Shown here piece after piece: positions 1-6,816 of a DNA stretch of 10,024 nt. The DNA is from an uncultured Planctomycetaceae bacterium (lineage in GTDB: Bacteria > Planctomycetota > Planctomycetia > Pirellulales > JACPPG01). The stretch spans positions 1-10,024 of the forward strand of contig CAMFLN010000051.1 in NCBI GenBank assembly GCA_945957305.1, written 5' to 3'. Position numbers and translations under genes: made by a program. Position 1 is the stretch's first letter; each line of letters begins with the position of its first letter. The notes below the pieces were generated by a model. The model was not told where the DNA came from. It ran no database searches and saw nothing but the letters and a program-made list of their open reading frames with translations.

Positions 1-819
1 GGATATTGGAGCGGACGAGACGTAAATGTAGAGTTCCGCCCTGCGCCGGCTGATTCCGGTGTGGTCTTTGTCCGTCAAGACATGGCCAAGCCGCAGCGAA
101 TTCCGGCCACGGTCGCCAACCGCGTGGAAACTCCGCGCCGCACGACGTTGCGCGCCGGCGGCGCCAGCGTCGAAATGGTCGAACACATCATGGCCGCACT
201 GGCCGGGTTGCGGATCGACAACTGCGAAGTCTGGGTCGACGCGGTCGAAATGCCTGGCTGCGACGGCTCGAGCCAGCCTTTTGTCGCGGCATTGTCCCAG
301 GCCGGAGCCGTCACGCAAAACGCCATGCGTACCGCCTTGGTGGTCCGCGAGATTACACGACTGGGTGACATCGATAGCTGGGTCGAGGCGCGCCCTTCGG
401 CCGGACCCGGCATGTCCGTCAAATTTCGCATTGATTACGGCTCGGGCAATGCCATCGGGCGTCAGACGTTGACGTTGCCGATTACGCCCGATTCGTTTTG
501 CCGCGAGCTCGCGCCGAGCCGGACGTTCATGCTCAAGAGCGAGGCCGATTGGCTCGTCGCGCAAGGCCTGGGCGGGCGGACAACGGCCAAGGACCTGCTG
601 ATCTTCGACGGCGACGGCCCGATCGACAACGAACTGCGTTATCGCGACGAGTGCGTGCGACACAAAGCCCTGGACCTGGTGGGCGACCTGGCCCTGGCCG
701 GTTGCGACCTGATCGGACATTTCGTAGCACACCGCAGCGGCCATCGGCTTAACGCCGAGCTGGTACGCGTGCTGCTGCAAGAGGGCGATATGGTCGTGGC
801 GCATCGACGTTCAGCCTGA
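1..819 (+). CDS. lpxC: UDP-3-O-acyl-N-acetylglucosamine deacetylase LpxC, 5'-truncated by window edge
   Basis: Zn-dependent deacetylase catalysing the committed step of lipid A synthesis: it removes the acetyl group from UDP-3-O-(R-3-hydroxyacyl)-GlcNAc in the cytoplasm. The frame is open from base 1, and its first residues (GYWSGRDV, then VEFRPAP, DSGVVF) align with E. coli LpxC from about residue 17. The gene therefore starts about 16 codons left of the window, and the internal GTG at 61 is not the start. The visible part is 272 residues (E. coli LpxC has 305). Metal and catalytic residues are intact: Glu-His in VEHIMAALAG (His codon 184-186), His and Asp in VRHKALDLVGD (661-663 and 673-675), and the later His in HRSGH. 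The SRTF segment near the active-site tunnel is present. E. coli His19 aligns with Trp here. It ends as LpxC alone, with no FabZ domain fused. lpxA follows after 114 bases on the same strand. Confidence 0.95.
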   Translation, partial: GYWSGRDVNVEFRPAPADSGVVFVRQDMAKPQRIPATVANRVETPRRTTLRAGGASVEMVEHIMAALAGLRIDNCEVWVDAVEMPGCDGSSQPFVAALSQAGAVTQNAMRTALVVREITRLGDIDSWVEARPSAGPGMSVKFRIDYGSGNAIGRQTLTLPITPDSFCRELAPSRTFMLKSEADWLVAQGLGGRTTAKDLLIFDGDGPIDNELRYRDECVRHKALDLVGDLALAGCDLIGHFVAHRSGHRLNAELVRVLLQEGDMVVAHRRSA

Positions 820-876
820 CGCCGCGGGGCGTGGGCACAGAGGGAATTTCAGCGACTACTTTTCCAATCGTTCCCC

Positions 877-910
877 TACGGTTTGTGGTGATGAATCCGT
901 CACGACCGTA
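877..910 (+). promoter_or_regulatory. Imperfect hairpin in the lpxC-lpxA gap
   Basis: TACGGT (877-882) pairs with ACCGTA (905-910), and inside it GTGA (888-891) pairs with TCAC (900-903) around an 8-base loop; five unpaired bases on one side and one on the other separate the two stems. It ends 23 bases before the lpxA ATG and has no T-tract, so it is not a classical terminator. It could be a leader structure or chance. I see no strong promoter consensus in 820-933. Confidence 0.2.
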
Positions 911-933
911 AAGACGCGCGGAGCAATGCGATC

Positions 934-1740
934 ATGGCCACTTATGTTTCCGAACATGTCGCGATCGACGCTCGCGCGGAAATCGATATCGACGTCGAAA
1001 TCGGCCCCTTCTGTGTCATTGGGCCGCATGTACGCATTGGCCGTGGCACGCGATTGGAAAACAACGTGACCATTATGGGCCACGTTACGATCGGCCAGAA
1101 TAATCACATTTATCCTGGTGTGGTCATCGGCGGAGAGCCGCAGGATATCAGCTACCGCGGCAGCGAGACGCAAGTCGTGATTGGCGACTCGAATTGCATC
1201 CGCGAAGGCGTGACGATCAATCGCGCCACCGAAAAAGAGGACGGCGTCACCTCGGTCGGGAACCATAATTTTTTCATGGCCTGCTCGCACGTGGCCCATG
1301 ATTGTCGCTTGGGCGATCACATCATCATCGCCAACGGCACATTGCTCGGCGGCCACGTGCACGTGCACGACCACGCTTCGATCTCGGGCGCCGTCGGGAT
1401 TCATCACTATGCCACGATCGGCGCGTTTAGCTTTGTTGCCGGCATGAGCCGCGTGTTGCACGACGTCCCCCCCTATATGCTCGTCGACGGCCATCCCACG
1501 CGTCCGCGGTGCATCAACGTGGTGGCGCTTAAACGCAACAGCTTTTCGCAGGAATCCATCGACAGCCTCGCCGAGGCGCACCGGTTGTTGTTCCGGGCCA
1601 AAGTCGGACTGGCACACGCCCGGGAAATCCTCCGCGGCAATGACCTGGTGACGCCGGAAGTCGCCAATCTGCTCGGTTTCATAGAGCAGCAGCAGGAAGG
1701 CAAGCACGGCCGCGCTCGCGAGCGCAGGAGAGCCTCTTGA
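934..1740 (+). CDS. lpxA: Acyl-ACP--UDP-N-acetylglucosamine O-acyltransferase LpxA
   Basis: First enzyme of lipid A synthesis: it transfers an (R)-3-hydroxyacyl chain from acyl carrier protein to the 3-OH of UDP-GlcNAc in the cytoplasm, as a homotrimer. The 268 residues match the family (E. coli 262). Residues about 5-180 form the left-handed beta-helix of hexapeptide repeats (IGPFCVIGPHVRIG and similar), followed by a helical C-terminal domain. The catalytic base is His122 in HVAHDC (E. coli His125); His119, His141 and His157 match E. coli His122, His144 and His160, and Gln70 matches Gln73. The chain-length 'ruler' position (E. coli Gly173) is Gly170, compatible with a long acyl chain. Two E. 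coli substrate-side residues differ: Glu200 is Val197 and Arg205 is Asn202. The ATG at 934 has a GGAG ten bases upstream. The stop overlaps the TTG start of the next gene, which implies translational coupling. fabZ, often next to lpxA, is not here. Confidence 0.96.
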   Translation: MATYVSEHVAIDARAEIDIDVEIGPFCVIGPHVRIGRGTRLENNVTIMGHVTIGQNNHIYPGVVIGGEPQDISYRGSETQVVIGDSNCIREGVTINRATEKEDGVTSVGNHNFFMACSHVAHDCRLGDHIIIANGTLLGGHVHVHDHASISGAVGIHHYATIGAFSFVAGMSRVLHDVPPYMLVDGHPTRPRCINVVALKRNSFSQESIDSLAEAHRLLFRAKVGLAHAREILRGNDLVTPEVANLLGFIEQQQEGKHGRARERRRAS

Positions 1741-2855
1741 AACCGGTCAATGTGGCCGTGGTGGGTGTCGGACACCTGGGACGTATTCACGCCCGCATTC
1801 TTTCCGGCCTGCCGCAATTCAAACTTGTGGGATTAATCGATCCCGTTCCCGCATCGCTCGAGCGCGCCAGCGCCGAGTTCCAGGCCCCGGGCTTTCGCTC
1901 GTGGCAGGCGCTACGCGGTTCGATTGATGCCGCTGTTATTGCGACGCCGACCAGCTTCCACCACCAGGTGGCGTTGGAGTTGATGGTCGCAGGGGTACAC
2001 CTGTTGGTCGAAAAGCCGCTTGCCGCCACGTACGCCGAGGCGTGCGAAATGGTTGAGCTGGCTCGCCGGCAGGGTGTCGTGCTGCAGGTCGGGCACGTCG
2101 AGCGATTCAATCCCGCGTTCGTCGCAGCCTTGCCGCATTTGTCCGCGCCAAAATACATCACCGCGGTCCGCCGCTCGGGCTTTTCGTTCCGCTCGACCGA
2201 CATTGGCGTCGTGATGGATCTCATGATCCATGACATCGACCTGGTCTTGTCGCTGGTGCGCTCGCCGCTCCGTCAGGTCGAGGCCCTGGGGCTGGCGCTG
2301 TTCGGCCGGCACGAAGACGTCGCGAACACCCGGCTGGCCTTTGAAAACGGCTGCGTGGCGGAACTTAGTGCTTCGCGGGCCAGCCGCGCCCCGGCGCGTG
2401 CCATGGATGTCTGGTCGTCGCGCAGTTTGGCCAGCATCGACTTTACAGCGCGCACTGTGAACCTGGTGCGACCCAGCGAAGCCGTGCTGCGGCGCGAAAT
2501 CGATATCGAGCGGCTTTCGATGGCCGAGCGCGAGGCGATGAAAGATCGCCTATTGGCCGAGCATCTGCCGCTGGATCAGCTCACTGCTGAACCCCGCGAT
2601 GCGATCACGGCCGAACTGGCCGACTTTGCCGAGAGCATTCAGTACGGCCGACTGCCGCAAGTTACAGGCGAAGCGGGTCGCGACGCGGTCGACGTGGCCC
2701 AGCGCGTGCTGGCCAAAATCGCCCGTCACGCTTGGGACGGCAGCTCCGACGGAGTCGTGGGGCCACAGCTGGCCCCCGCGCGTCAAATCATTCCTGGCCC
2801 ACACTGGGGGCGCAAGCCCTCGAGTGCGCCGATTGAACGCCGCGAAGCCGGTTAG
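1737..2855 (+). CDS. Gfo/Idh/MocA family NAD(P)-dependent oxidoreductase coupled to lpxA (GnnA-like candidate)
   Basis: Predicted cytoplasmic sugar or nucleotide-sugar dehydrogenase of 372 residues. The N-terminal Rossmann fold carries GVGHLG (10-15), then ATPTSFH, the EKP signature (92-94, catalytic Lys93) and GHVERFNP (119-126). The second domain has DLMIHDIDL (161-169), the usual position of the active-site His/Asp. The start is TTG at 1737, inside the lpxA stop (TTGA overlap); MKPVNVAVVG begins exactly where the Rossmann strand should, so this start is well supported. Gfo/Idh genes beside lpxA recur in several phyla. In Acidithiobacillus ferrooxidans the neighbour of lpxA, GnnA, oxidises the 3-OH of UDP-GlcNAc so that the transaminase GnnB can make UDP-GlcNAc3N, giving amide-linked lipid A chains. 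No GnnB-like gene is visible here, so the substrate is inferred only from position. The last 40 or so residues are Pro- and Arg-rich and probably disordered. Confidence 0.88.
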   Translation: MKPVNVAVVGVGHLGRIHARILSGLPQFKLVGLIDPVPASLERASAEFQAPGFRSWQALRGSIDAAVIATPTSFHHQVALELMVAGVHLLVEKPLAATYAEACEMVELARRQGVVLQVGHVERFNPAFVAALPHLSAPKYITAVRRSGFSFRSTDIGVVMDLMIHDIDLVLSLVRSPLRQVEALGLALFGRHEDVANTRLAFENGCVAELSASRASRAPARAMDVWSSRSLASIDFTARTVNLVRPSEAVLRREIDIERLSMAEREAMKDRLLAEHLPLDQLTAEPRDAITAELADFAESIQYGRLPQVTGEAGRDAVDVAQRVLAKIARHAWDGSSDGVVGPQLAPARQIIPGPHWGRKPSSAPIERREAG

Positions 2856-2871
2856 TCGAACTCGGGTCTAA

Positions 2872-2887
2872 CGCGTGGTTACACGCG
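2872..2887. terminator. Short hairpin between convergent genes
   Basis: CGCGTG (2872-2877) and CACGCG (2882-2887) form a perfect 6-bp stem with a 4-base loop. It lies just past the stop of the + strand dehydrogenase, and the TAA stop of the - strand gene (2879-2881) sits in the loop. The convergent setting suggests a bidirectional terminator, but there is no T-tract on either side, so the call is weak. Confidence 0.25.
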
Positions 2888-4333
2888 GCCTGCGGCGGGC
2901 ACGATAAACGGTGCTCGATACTCCCGCGTCAGCATCGCATCCGCTTGCGAATCGTTGACGAACCGCTCGTCGTCGATATCGAAGTGCAGCTCACGCCCAT
3001 AGGTGATTTGCTGCTTGTCAGTATCGACGCCATTCGACTTCAGATGGTCGGTGAAACGCTCGAAAGTGTCGACCGCGTCGTCGTTGCCTGCCAGACGCAT
3101 CTCGATGTCCTTCATCGCCGCGCGCGAACCGAGGCGATAGGAAATATTGCCCATATGGCACAGGGCGCTCGAGAGATGCCCTTCGAGGATGTCGGCGTTG
3201 AGGTCTTCGATCTTCCGGCTCCGCACGGCCTTGAGGAAGTTGCCGTGATGGTCGCCCCCTCCCTTGAACTCGGCGACCTTATTTCCCTTTAGATCGAAGG
3301 CCGCGCCCGCCGTGTAGTCGGTCAGCACCACAAAGCCGTCCGAGCCTTCGAAGATGACGCCGACTTTGGCATCGCGTAGCGGTTCCGTCGGCAAGCCACG
3401 AACCTCGAAGACCAGTTGTTGATCCCCGTAGTCGTGGACGATGACCTGTGTATTGGCGGTCTCGCCGGCGTCCTCGTAACCCAATCGTCCGCCGTAGCTC
3501 ACAACTTCCGTGCTCAGCTTCTTCGCGCCCAGGCCCCACCGTGCCAGGTCCATCTGGTGGATCCCCTGGTTGCCCAGGTCGCCGTTACCGTAGTCCCACA
3601 TCCAATGCCAGTCGTAGTGCAAGCGCTCGCGCGTGAGCGGCTTGACCGGCGCTGGCCCCGACCATAGGTCATAGTTCACGCTGGCCGGGATGGGATAGTC
3701 CCCCTTGGGGCCAATCGAGTCGCGCTTCTTGTAGCACAAGCCGCGGGCGATGTTCAGCGTCCCGATCTTGCCCGCACGCACGTAGTCGATCGCATCGATC
3801 GAACCCTTCATGGATCGGCATTGCGTGCCTGTCTGGCAGATACGGTTATATTTTCGCGCGGCGTCGACGATGCGCCGCCCCTCGCTGACGTTATGGCTTA
3901 CTGGCTTTTCGACGTACACGTCCTTGCCCGACTGGATGGCCCAAATCGCGACCAAGGCATGCCAGTGGTTGGGCGTGGCGGTGGTGATGATGTCGACCGA
4001 CTTGTCGTCAAGTAGCTGGCGCAGGTCGGCGACGTACTTCGGTTCGCGCCCTTGGCGAGCGGCGACTTCCTTCACGCGTTCACGACCCACGGCCTCGTCG
4101 ACGTCGCACACGTACAGCACCTCGGTGTCCTTCCGCGAGCTGTAAGCGCCGAGATGGCTCTTGCCCTGGCCGCGAACGCCCACACAGGCAACGCCAAGTC
4201 TTTCGTTCGGGCTCTTGCTTTGCGGCGTACCGGCCTCGTCAGCCCAAGCGTTATTGACTCCGCTGGCGGCAACAGCCGCGGCGGCGGCGAGCATCGAATC
4301 TTCGAGAAACTTGCGGCGTGACAAGGACGACAT
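2879..4333 (-). CDS. Tat-exported Gfo/Idh/MocA family oxidoreductase
   Basis: Predicted NAD(P)-dependent oxidoreductase acting on a sugar or sugar derivative; the substrate is unknown. The 484-residue protein opens with a twin-arginine signal: SRRKFL at 5-10, an Ala-rich core at about 14-24 and a likely signal peptidase site after AWA (29-31). The Rossmann motif VGVRGQG is at 51-57, TATPNHWH at 118-125, the EKP signature at 142-144, and GNQGIHQMDLARW at 254-266, typical of the bacteroidetes/planctomycete branch. The ATG at 4333 is chosen over an upstream in-frame start at 4390 because it places the Tat motif near the N-terminus and has GGAG eight bases upstream. Such exported paralogues are numerous in Planctomycetes and mostly of unknown substrate; some may carry tightly bound cofactor folded before Tat export. 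It is 202 bases downstream of the SDR on the same strand and probably has its own promoter. Confidence 0.92.
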   Translation of the reverse strand: MSSLSRRKFLEDSMLAAAAAVAASGVNNAWADEAGTPQSKSPNERLGVACVGVRGQGKSHLGAYSSRKDTEVLYVCDVDEAVGRERVKEVAARQGREPKYVADLRQLLDDKSVDIITTATPNHWHALVAIWAIQSGKDVYVEKPVSHNVSEGRRIVDAARKYNRICQTGTQCRSMKGSIDAIDYVRAGKIGTLNIARGLCYKKRDSIGPKGDYPIPASVNYDLWSGPAPVKPLTRERLHYDWHWMWDYGNGDLGNQGIHQMDLARWGLGAKKLSTEVVSYGGRLGYEDAGETANTQVIVHDYGDQQLVFEVRGLPTEPLRDAKVGVIFEGSDGFVVLTDYTAGAAFDLKGNKVAEFKGGGDHHGNFLKAVRSRKIEDLNADILEGHLSSALCHMGNISYRLGSRAAMKDIEMRLAGNDDAVDTFERFTDHLKSNGVDTDKQQITYGRELHFDIDDERFVNDSQADAMLTREYRAPFIVPAAGRV

Positions 4334-4341
4334 CGGGAGGG

Positions 4342-4345
4342 CTCC
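4342..4345 (-). promoter_or_regulatory. Ribosome binding site of the Tat oxidoreductase
   Basis: On the - strand GGAG lies eight bases before the ATG at 4333. It decides the start in favour of MSSLSRRKFL rather than the longer reading from 4390. It is one of the few clear Shine-Dalgarno sites in this window. Confidence 0.6.
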
Positions 4346-4535
4346 GATCGATGGTTGTTCTGGAAGTTGGCGAGCGTGTGGGCCGAGCAAAGGAAGTTTG
4401 CGGCACAGCTAAAGTTTAACAAGCCAGAACGTGACGCAAAACGCATTCCGCATCACTTCTCCCGGGCTGGACAAGCTGCAAAAGCCGAGTCAAGGGACCT
4501 TGCGGACACCATTATTCGCCCCCGCGGGACGGTTA

Positions 4536-5321
4536 TCAGCCGAAACGGGCCACTAGGGAATCGGCCAACCGCGGCGAAATTCGATTCAGCCACAGCAGCA
4601 ATCGCCCCTGCGGGTTGGGCACAATTTGGTGCTTACCTCGCTCAATGGCGCGCACAATCGCACGCGCCACGGCCTCAGGGGGCACACCCCCAGCACCACG
4701 ACTTCCGACCCCCGGTTGCTCGGCGAGGAGAGAGCCGAAGAACTCGGTTTTTGTAGTGCCGGGACTGACAATGAGCACCTCAATGCCTTGGTTGACCAAT
4801 TCAGCACGCAGTGCCTCACTGAACCCGACGAGGGCGAACTTGCTGGCGCAATACTCGGTGTAGTGCGGGATGCCGCGGTGTCCCAGGATCGACGCGATAT
4901 TCACAATCAGCGGACTTTGCTCTTTCTGCAAGAGGGGGAGCGCACCGCGAATCAGTTCGACGGCCGCGAAGAAGTTTACCTCCATGACTTGCCGCAACTC
5001 GTCGGGCGAAGATCGATCAAAATTGCGGATCGCCCCCACCCCCGCGTTATTCACCAGTACGTCAATGCCATTCCATTGTTCCCGCGCCAGCTCTACAAGC
5101 CTCTGCCGTGTCGCGTCGCTGGCAATATCCCCGGCCACGGTTTGTACACGGCCGGGCAGGAGTTCCGCTTCTCGCGCTAGATCGGCCAGGCGATCCTCGC
5201 GGCGCGCCGTGGCGATAACGAACGCGCCTCGCCGGGCGAGCTCCAGAACCAGGGCACGGCCGATGCCGCTCGAAGCACCGGTGACAATCACTCGGCTTCC
5301 TGAAATTCTGCGACGTGCCAT
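4536..5321 (-). CDS. SDR family NAD(P)-dependent oxidoreductase
   Basis: Classical short-chain dehydrogenase/reductase of 261 residues, substrate unknown. The cofactor site TGASSGIG is at 14-21 and NNAG at 91-94. The catalytic tetrad is Asn116 (VNFF), Ser144 (NIAS), Tyr157 and Lys161 (YCASK), followed by the SPGTTKTEF loop. Arg residues after the second strand (ATARRE, 38-42) favour NADP(H), an inference from the general SDR rule. The C-terminus, LLLWLNRISPRL (241-252), is amphipathic and could associate with membrane, as in some SDRs acting on lipids. The ATG at 5321 has GGAG ten bases upstream, and the gene ends with tandem stops, TGA then TAA. It lies 36 bases behind hflX on the same strand and is probably co-transcribed. 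A small hairpin in that gap (5335-5351) abuts the ribosome binding site. Confidence 0.92.
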   Translation of the reverse strand: MARRRISGSRVIVTGASSGIGRALVLELARRGAFVIATARREDRLADLAREAELLPGRVQTVAGDIASDATRQRLVELAREQWNGIDVLVNNAGVGAIRNFDRSSPDELRQVMEVNFFAAVELIRGALPLLQKEQSPLIVNIASILGHRGIPHYTEYCASKFALVGFSEALRAELVNQGIEVLIVSPGTTKTEFFGSLLAEQPGVGSRGAGGVPPEAVARAIVRAIERGKHQIVPNPQGRLLLWLNRISPRLADSLVARFG

Positions 5322-5357
5322 AGGCGCGCTGCTCCGCGGCGCAAAACCGCGCTCTTG

Positions 5358-6698
5358 CTAGGCCACGTCTTCGATCGCCTTTGCCTGTTCACTCAGGACC
5401 GCTTGCCCATTCCCATCGGGTTGATGCGGGCGAATGGTCGTTGCGGAATCATGAATCGGCCCCAGGTGCTGTTTGGGAATGCGGCAGTGAATCAGCACGC
5501 GACTGTCGTGATATTGTTGCGATAAGACTTCGGCATGCGCTCCGAGAAAAGCCAGTAGCTTGCCATTGGCCGCATCGGTCTCGACGTCGACGTCCAAAAA
5601 GCCACGGCTGAGCGATTCGCTGGTGCGACCGGCCAATTGTGGCAGTCCATGCCCGCTACGAGCGCTAATGGGCACCGCATTCGGATAACGTTCGAGTAAT
5701 CCGGCGAGTTGTGCCCGATCGGCCAAGGCATCGACCTTGTTGAGGACGAGCAAGGTGTCTTTTTCTTCGATGCCCAACTCTTCAAGCACCGCGTACACGG
5801 CCTTAATCTGCTGGTAGACTGCGGGGCTGCTGGCATCGGCGACGTGCAGTAGTAAATCCGCTTGCCGCGATTCCTCGAGAGTGGCCTTGAAGCTGGCGAT
5901 CAAATGGTGCGGCAAGTCGCGGATGAAACCGACCGTGTCGCTGAGCAGCACCGGGCCCCAGCCGGGCAATTGCCAACGCCTGGTCCGCGTGTCGAGCGTG
6001 GCGAACAGCTTGTCGACGGCCAAAACCTCGGCGCCTGTCAGCGTATTGAGCAGCGTACTTTTGCCGGCGTTCGTATAGCCCACCAGGGAGACCGTCATCC
6101 GATCGTGCCGTGCTGCGACCTGTCGCTCCTTGCGCCGCTCGATGGTCGATAGCTCGGTACGCAGGTCATGAATCTTTTTCTCGACGAGCCGTCGATCGAC
6201 TTCCAATTGTTTTTCGCCCGGCCCGCGCATGCCGATGCCCATCTTCAAGCGGGACAAGTGGGTCCACATGCGCTTTAGCCGCGGCAGCGAGTACTGCAAC
6301 TGGGCCAGTTCGACCGCCAGACGCGCTTCGTGTGTCTGCGCACGGCTGGCAAAGATATCCAGAATCAGTTCGGTCCGATCGAGCACCTTCGTGCCGGTCG
6401 CCTTTTCCAGGTTGCGTGTTTGCGCGGGGCTGAGATCGTTGTCAAAGATGACAACGTCGGCTTCTTGCGCTTCGACCAGTAAACGCAACTCGTCCACTTT
6501 TCCCTTGCCCAGGTAAGTGGTCTTGTCGGGGACCTCGCGCCGTTGTGTCAGGTGCCCTACCACGTGCCCACCCGCGGATTGAACCAGGCCATCCAATTCG
6601 TCGAGTGGCTCGCCGGGATAGTTGTGGCTGGGCAAAATAACGCCGACCAGTACGGCCGACTCACTAACGACGGTTTCCGTGCGATGCGTCACTTTCAC
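5358..6698 (-). CDS. hflX: GTPase HflX
   Basis: Translational GTPase that binds the 50S E-site region and splits stalled 70S ribosomes, notably in heat or antibiotic stress. The 446 residues are close to the family length (E. coli 426). The N-terminal HflX domain includes GKGKVDEL (64-71) and DNDLSPAQ (86-93). The linker carries the diagnostic GMRGPGEKQLEVDRR (156-170). The G domain has G1 GYTNAGKST (207-215), switch I ATLDT (233-237), G3 DTVGF (254-258), G4 NKVD (320-323) and G5 SAR (345-347). A C-terminal domain follows. The start is GTG at 6698 with GAGGT eleven bases upstream. rsgA lies 118 bases upstream and the SDR 36 bases downstream on the same strand, so an rsgA-hflX-SDR operon is plausible. 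All GTPase motifs look intact. Confidence 0.97.
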   Translation of the reverse strand: MKVTHRTETVVSESAVLVGVILPSHNYPGEPLDELDGLVQSAGGHVVGHLTQRREVPDKTTYLGKGKVDELRLLVEAQEADVVIFDNDLSPAQTRNLEKATGTKVLDRTELILDIFASRAQTHEARLAVELAQLQYSLPRLKRMWTHLSRLKMGIGMRGPGEKQLEVDRRLVEKKIHDLRTELSTIERRKERQVAARHDRMTVSLVGYTNAGKSTLLNTLTGAEVLAVDKLFATLDTRTRRWQLPGWGPVLLSDTVGFIRDLPHHLIASFKATLEESRQADLLLHVADASSPAVYQQIKAVYAVLEELGIEEKDTLLVLNKVDALADRAQLAGLLERYPNAVPISARSGHGLPQLAGRTSESLSRGFLDVDVETDAANGKLLAFLGAHAEVLSQQYHDSRVLIHCRIPKQHLGPIHDSATTIRPHQPDGNGQAVLSEQAKAIEDVA

Positions 6699-6816
6699 GG
6701 TCTAGCAGTACCTCGGGTGGGAATTGGTTTCCGGGACAATTGACAACTGAGCTGCCTTGGCGGTTCGCAATCTTGTTGGGCGAAGCGTTTGTCGAAAGCG
6801 TGCTGGCCATCTCGCA

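Noticed and set aside
61..819. GTG at 61 as the lpxC start
   Set aside because: The frame stays open to base 1 and the upstream residues (GYWSGRDV, VEFRPAP) align with LpxC, so the gene begins outside the window.
856..1707. Long open frame (283 codons) on the - strand opposite lpxA
   Set aside because: It is fully antisense to an intact, motif-complete lpxA. The translation shows no recognisable domain, and long antisense frames are expected in GC-rich coding DNA.
4355..4756. + strand open frame of 133 codons across the Tat oxidoreductase leader and the SDR 3' end
   Set aside because: It overlaps an intact SDR on the other strand, has no domain-like sequence, and its composition is that of a shadow frame.
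4626..5180. + strand open frame of 184 codons opposite the SDR gene
   Set aside because: It is antisense to a complete classical SDR with all catalytic residues and has no recognisable motifs of its own.
6720..6750. GACAA-type direct repeat (GACAATTGACAA) in the rsgA-hflX gap as an operator
   Set aside because: Two 5-base copies are too little to support a binding site, and no matching -10 element follows.
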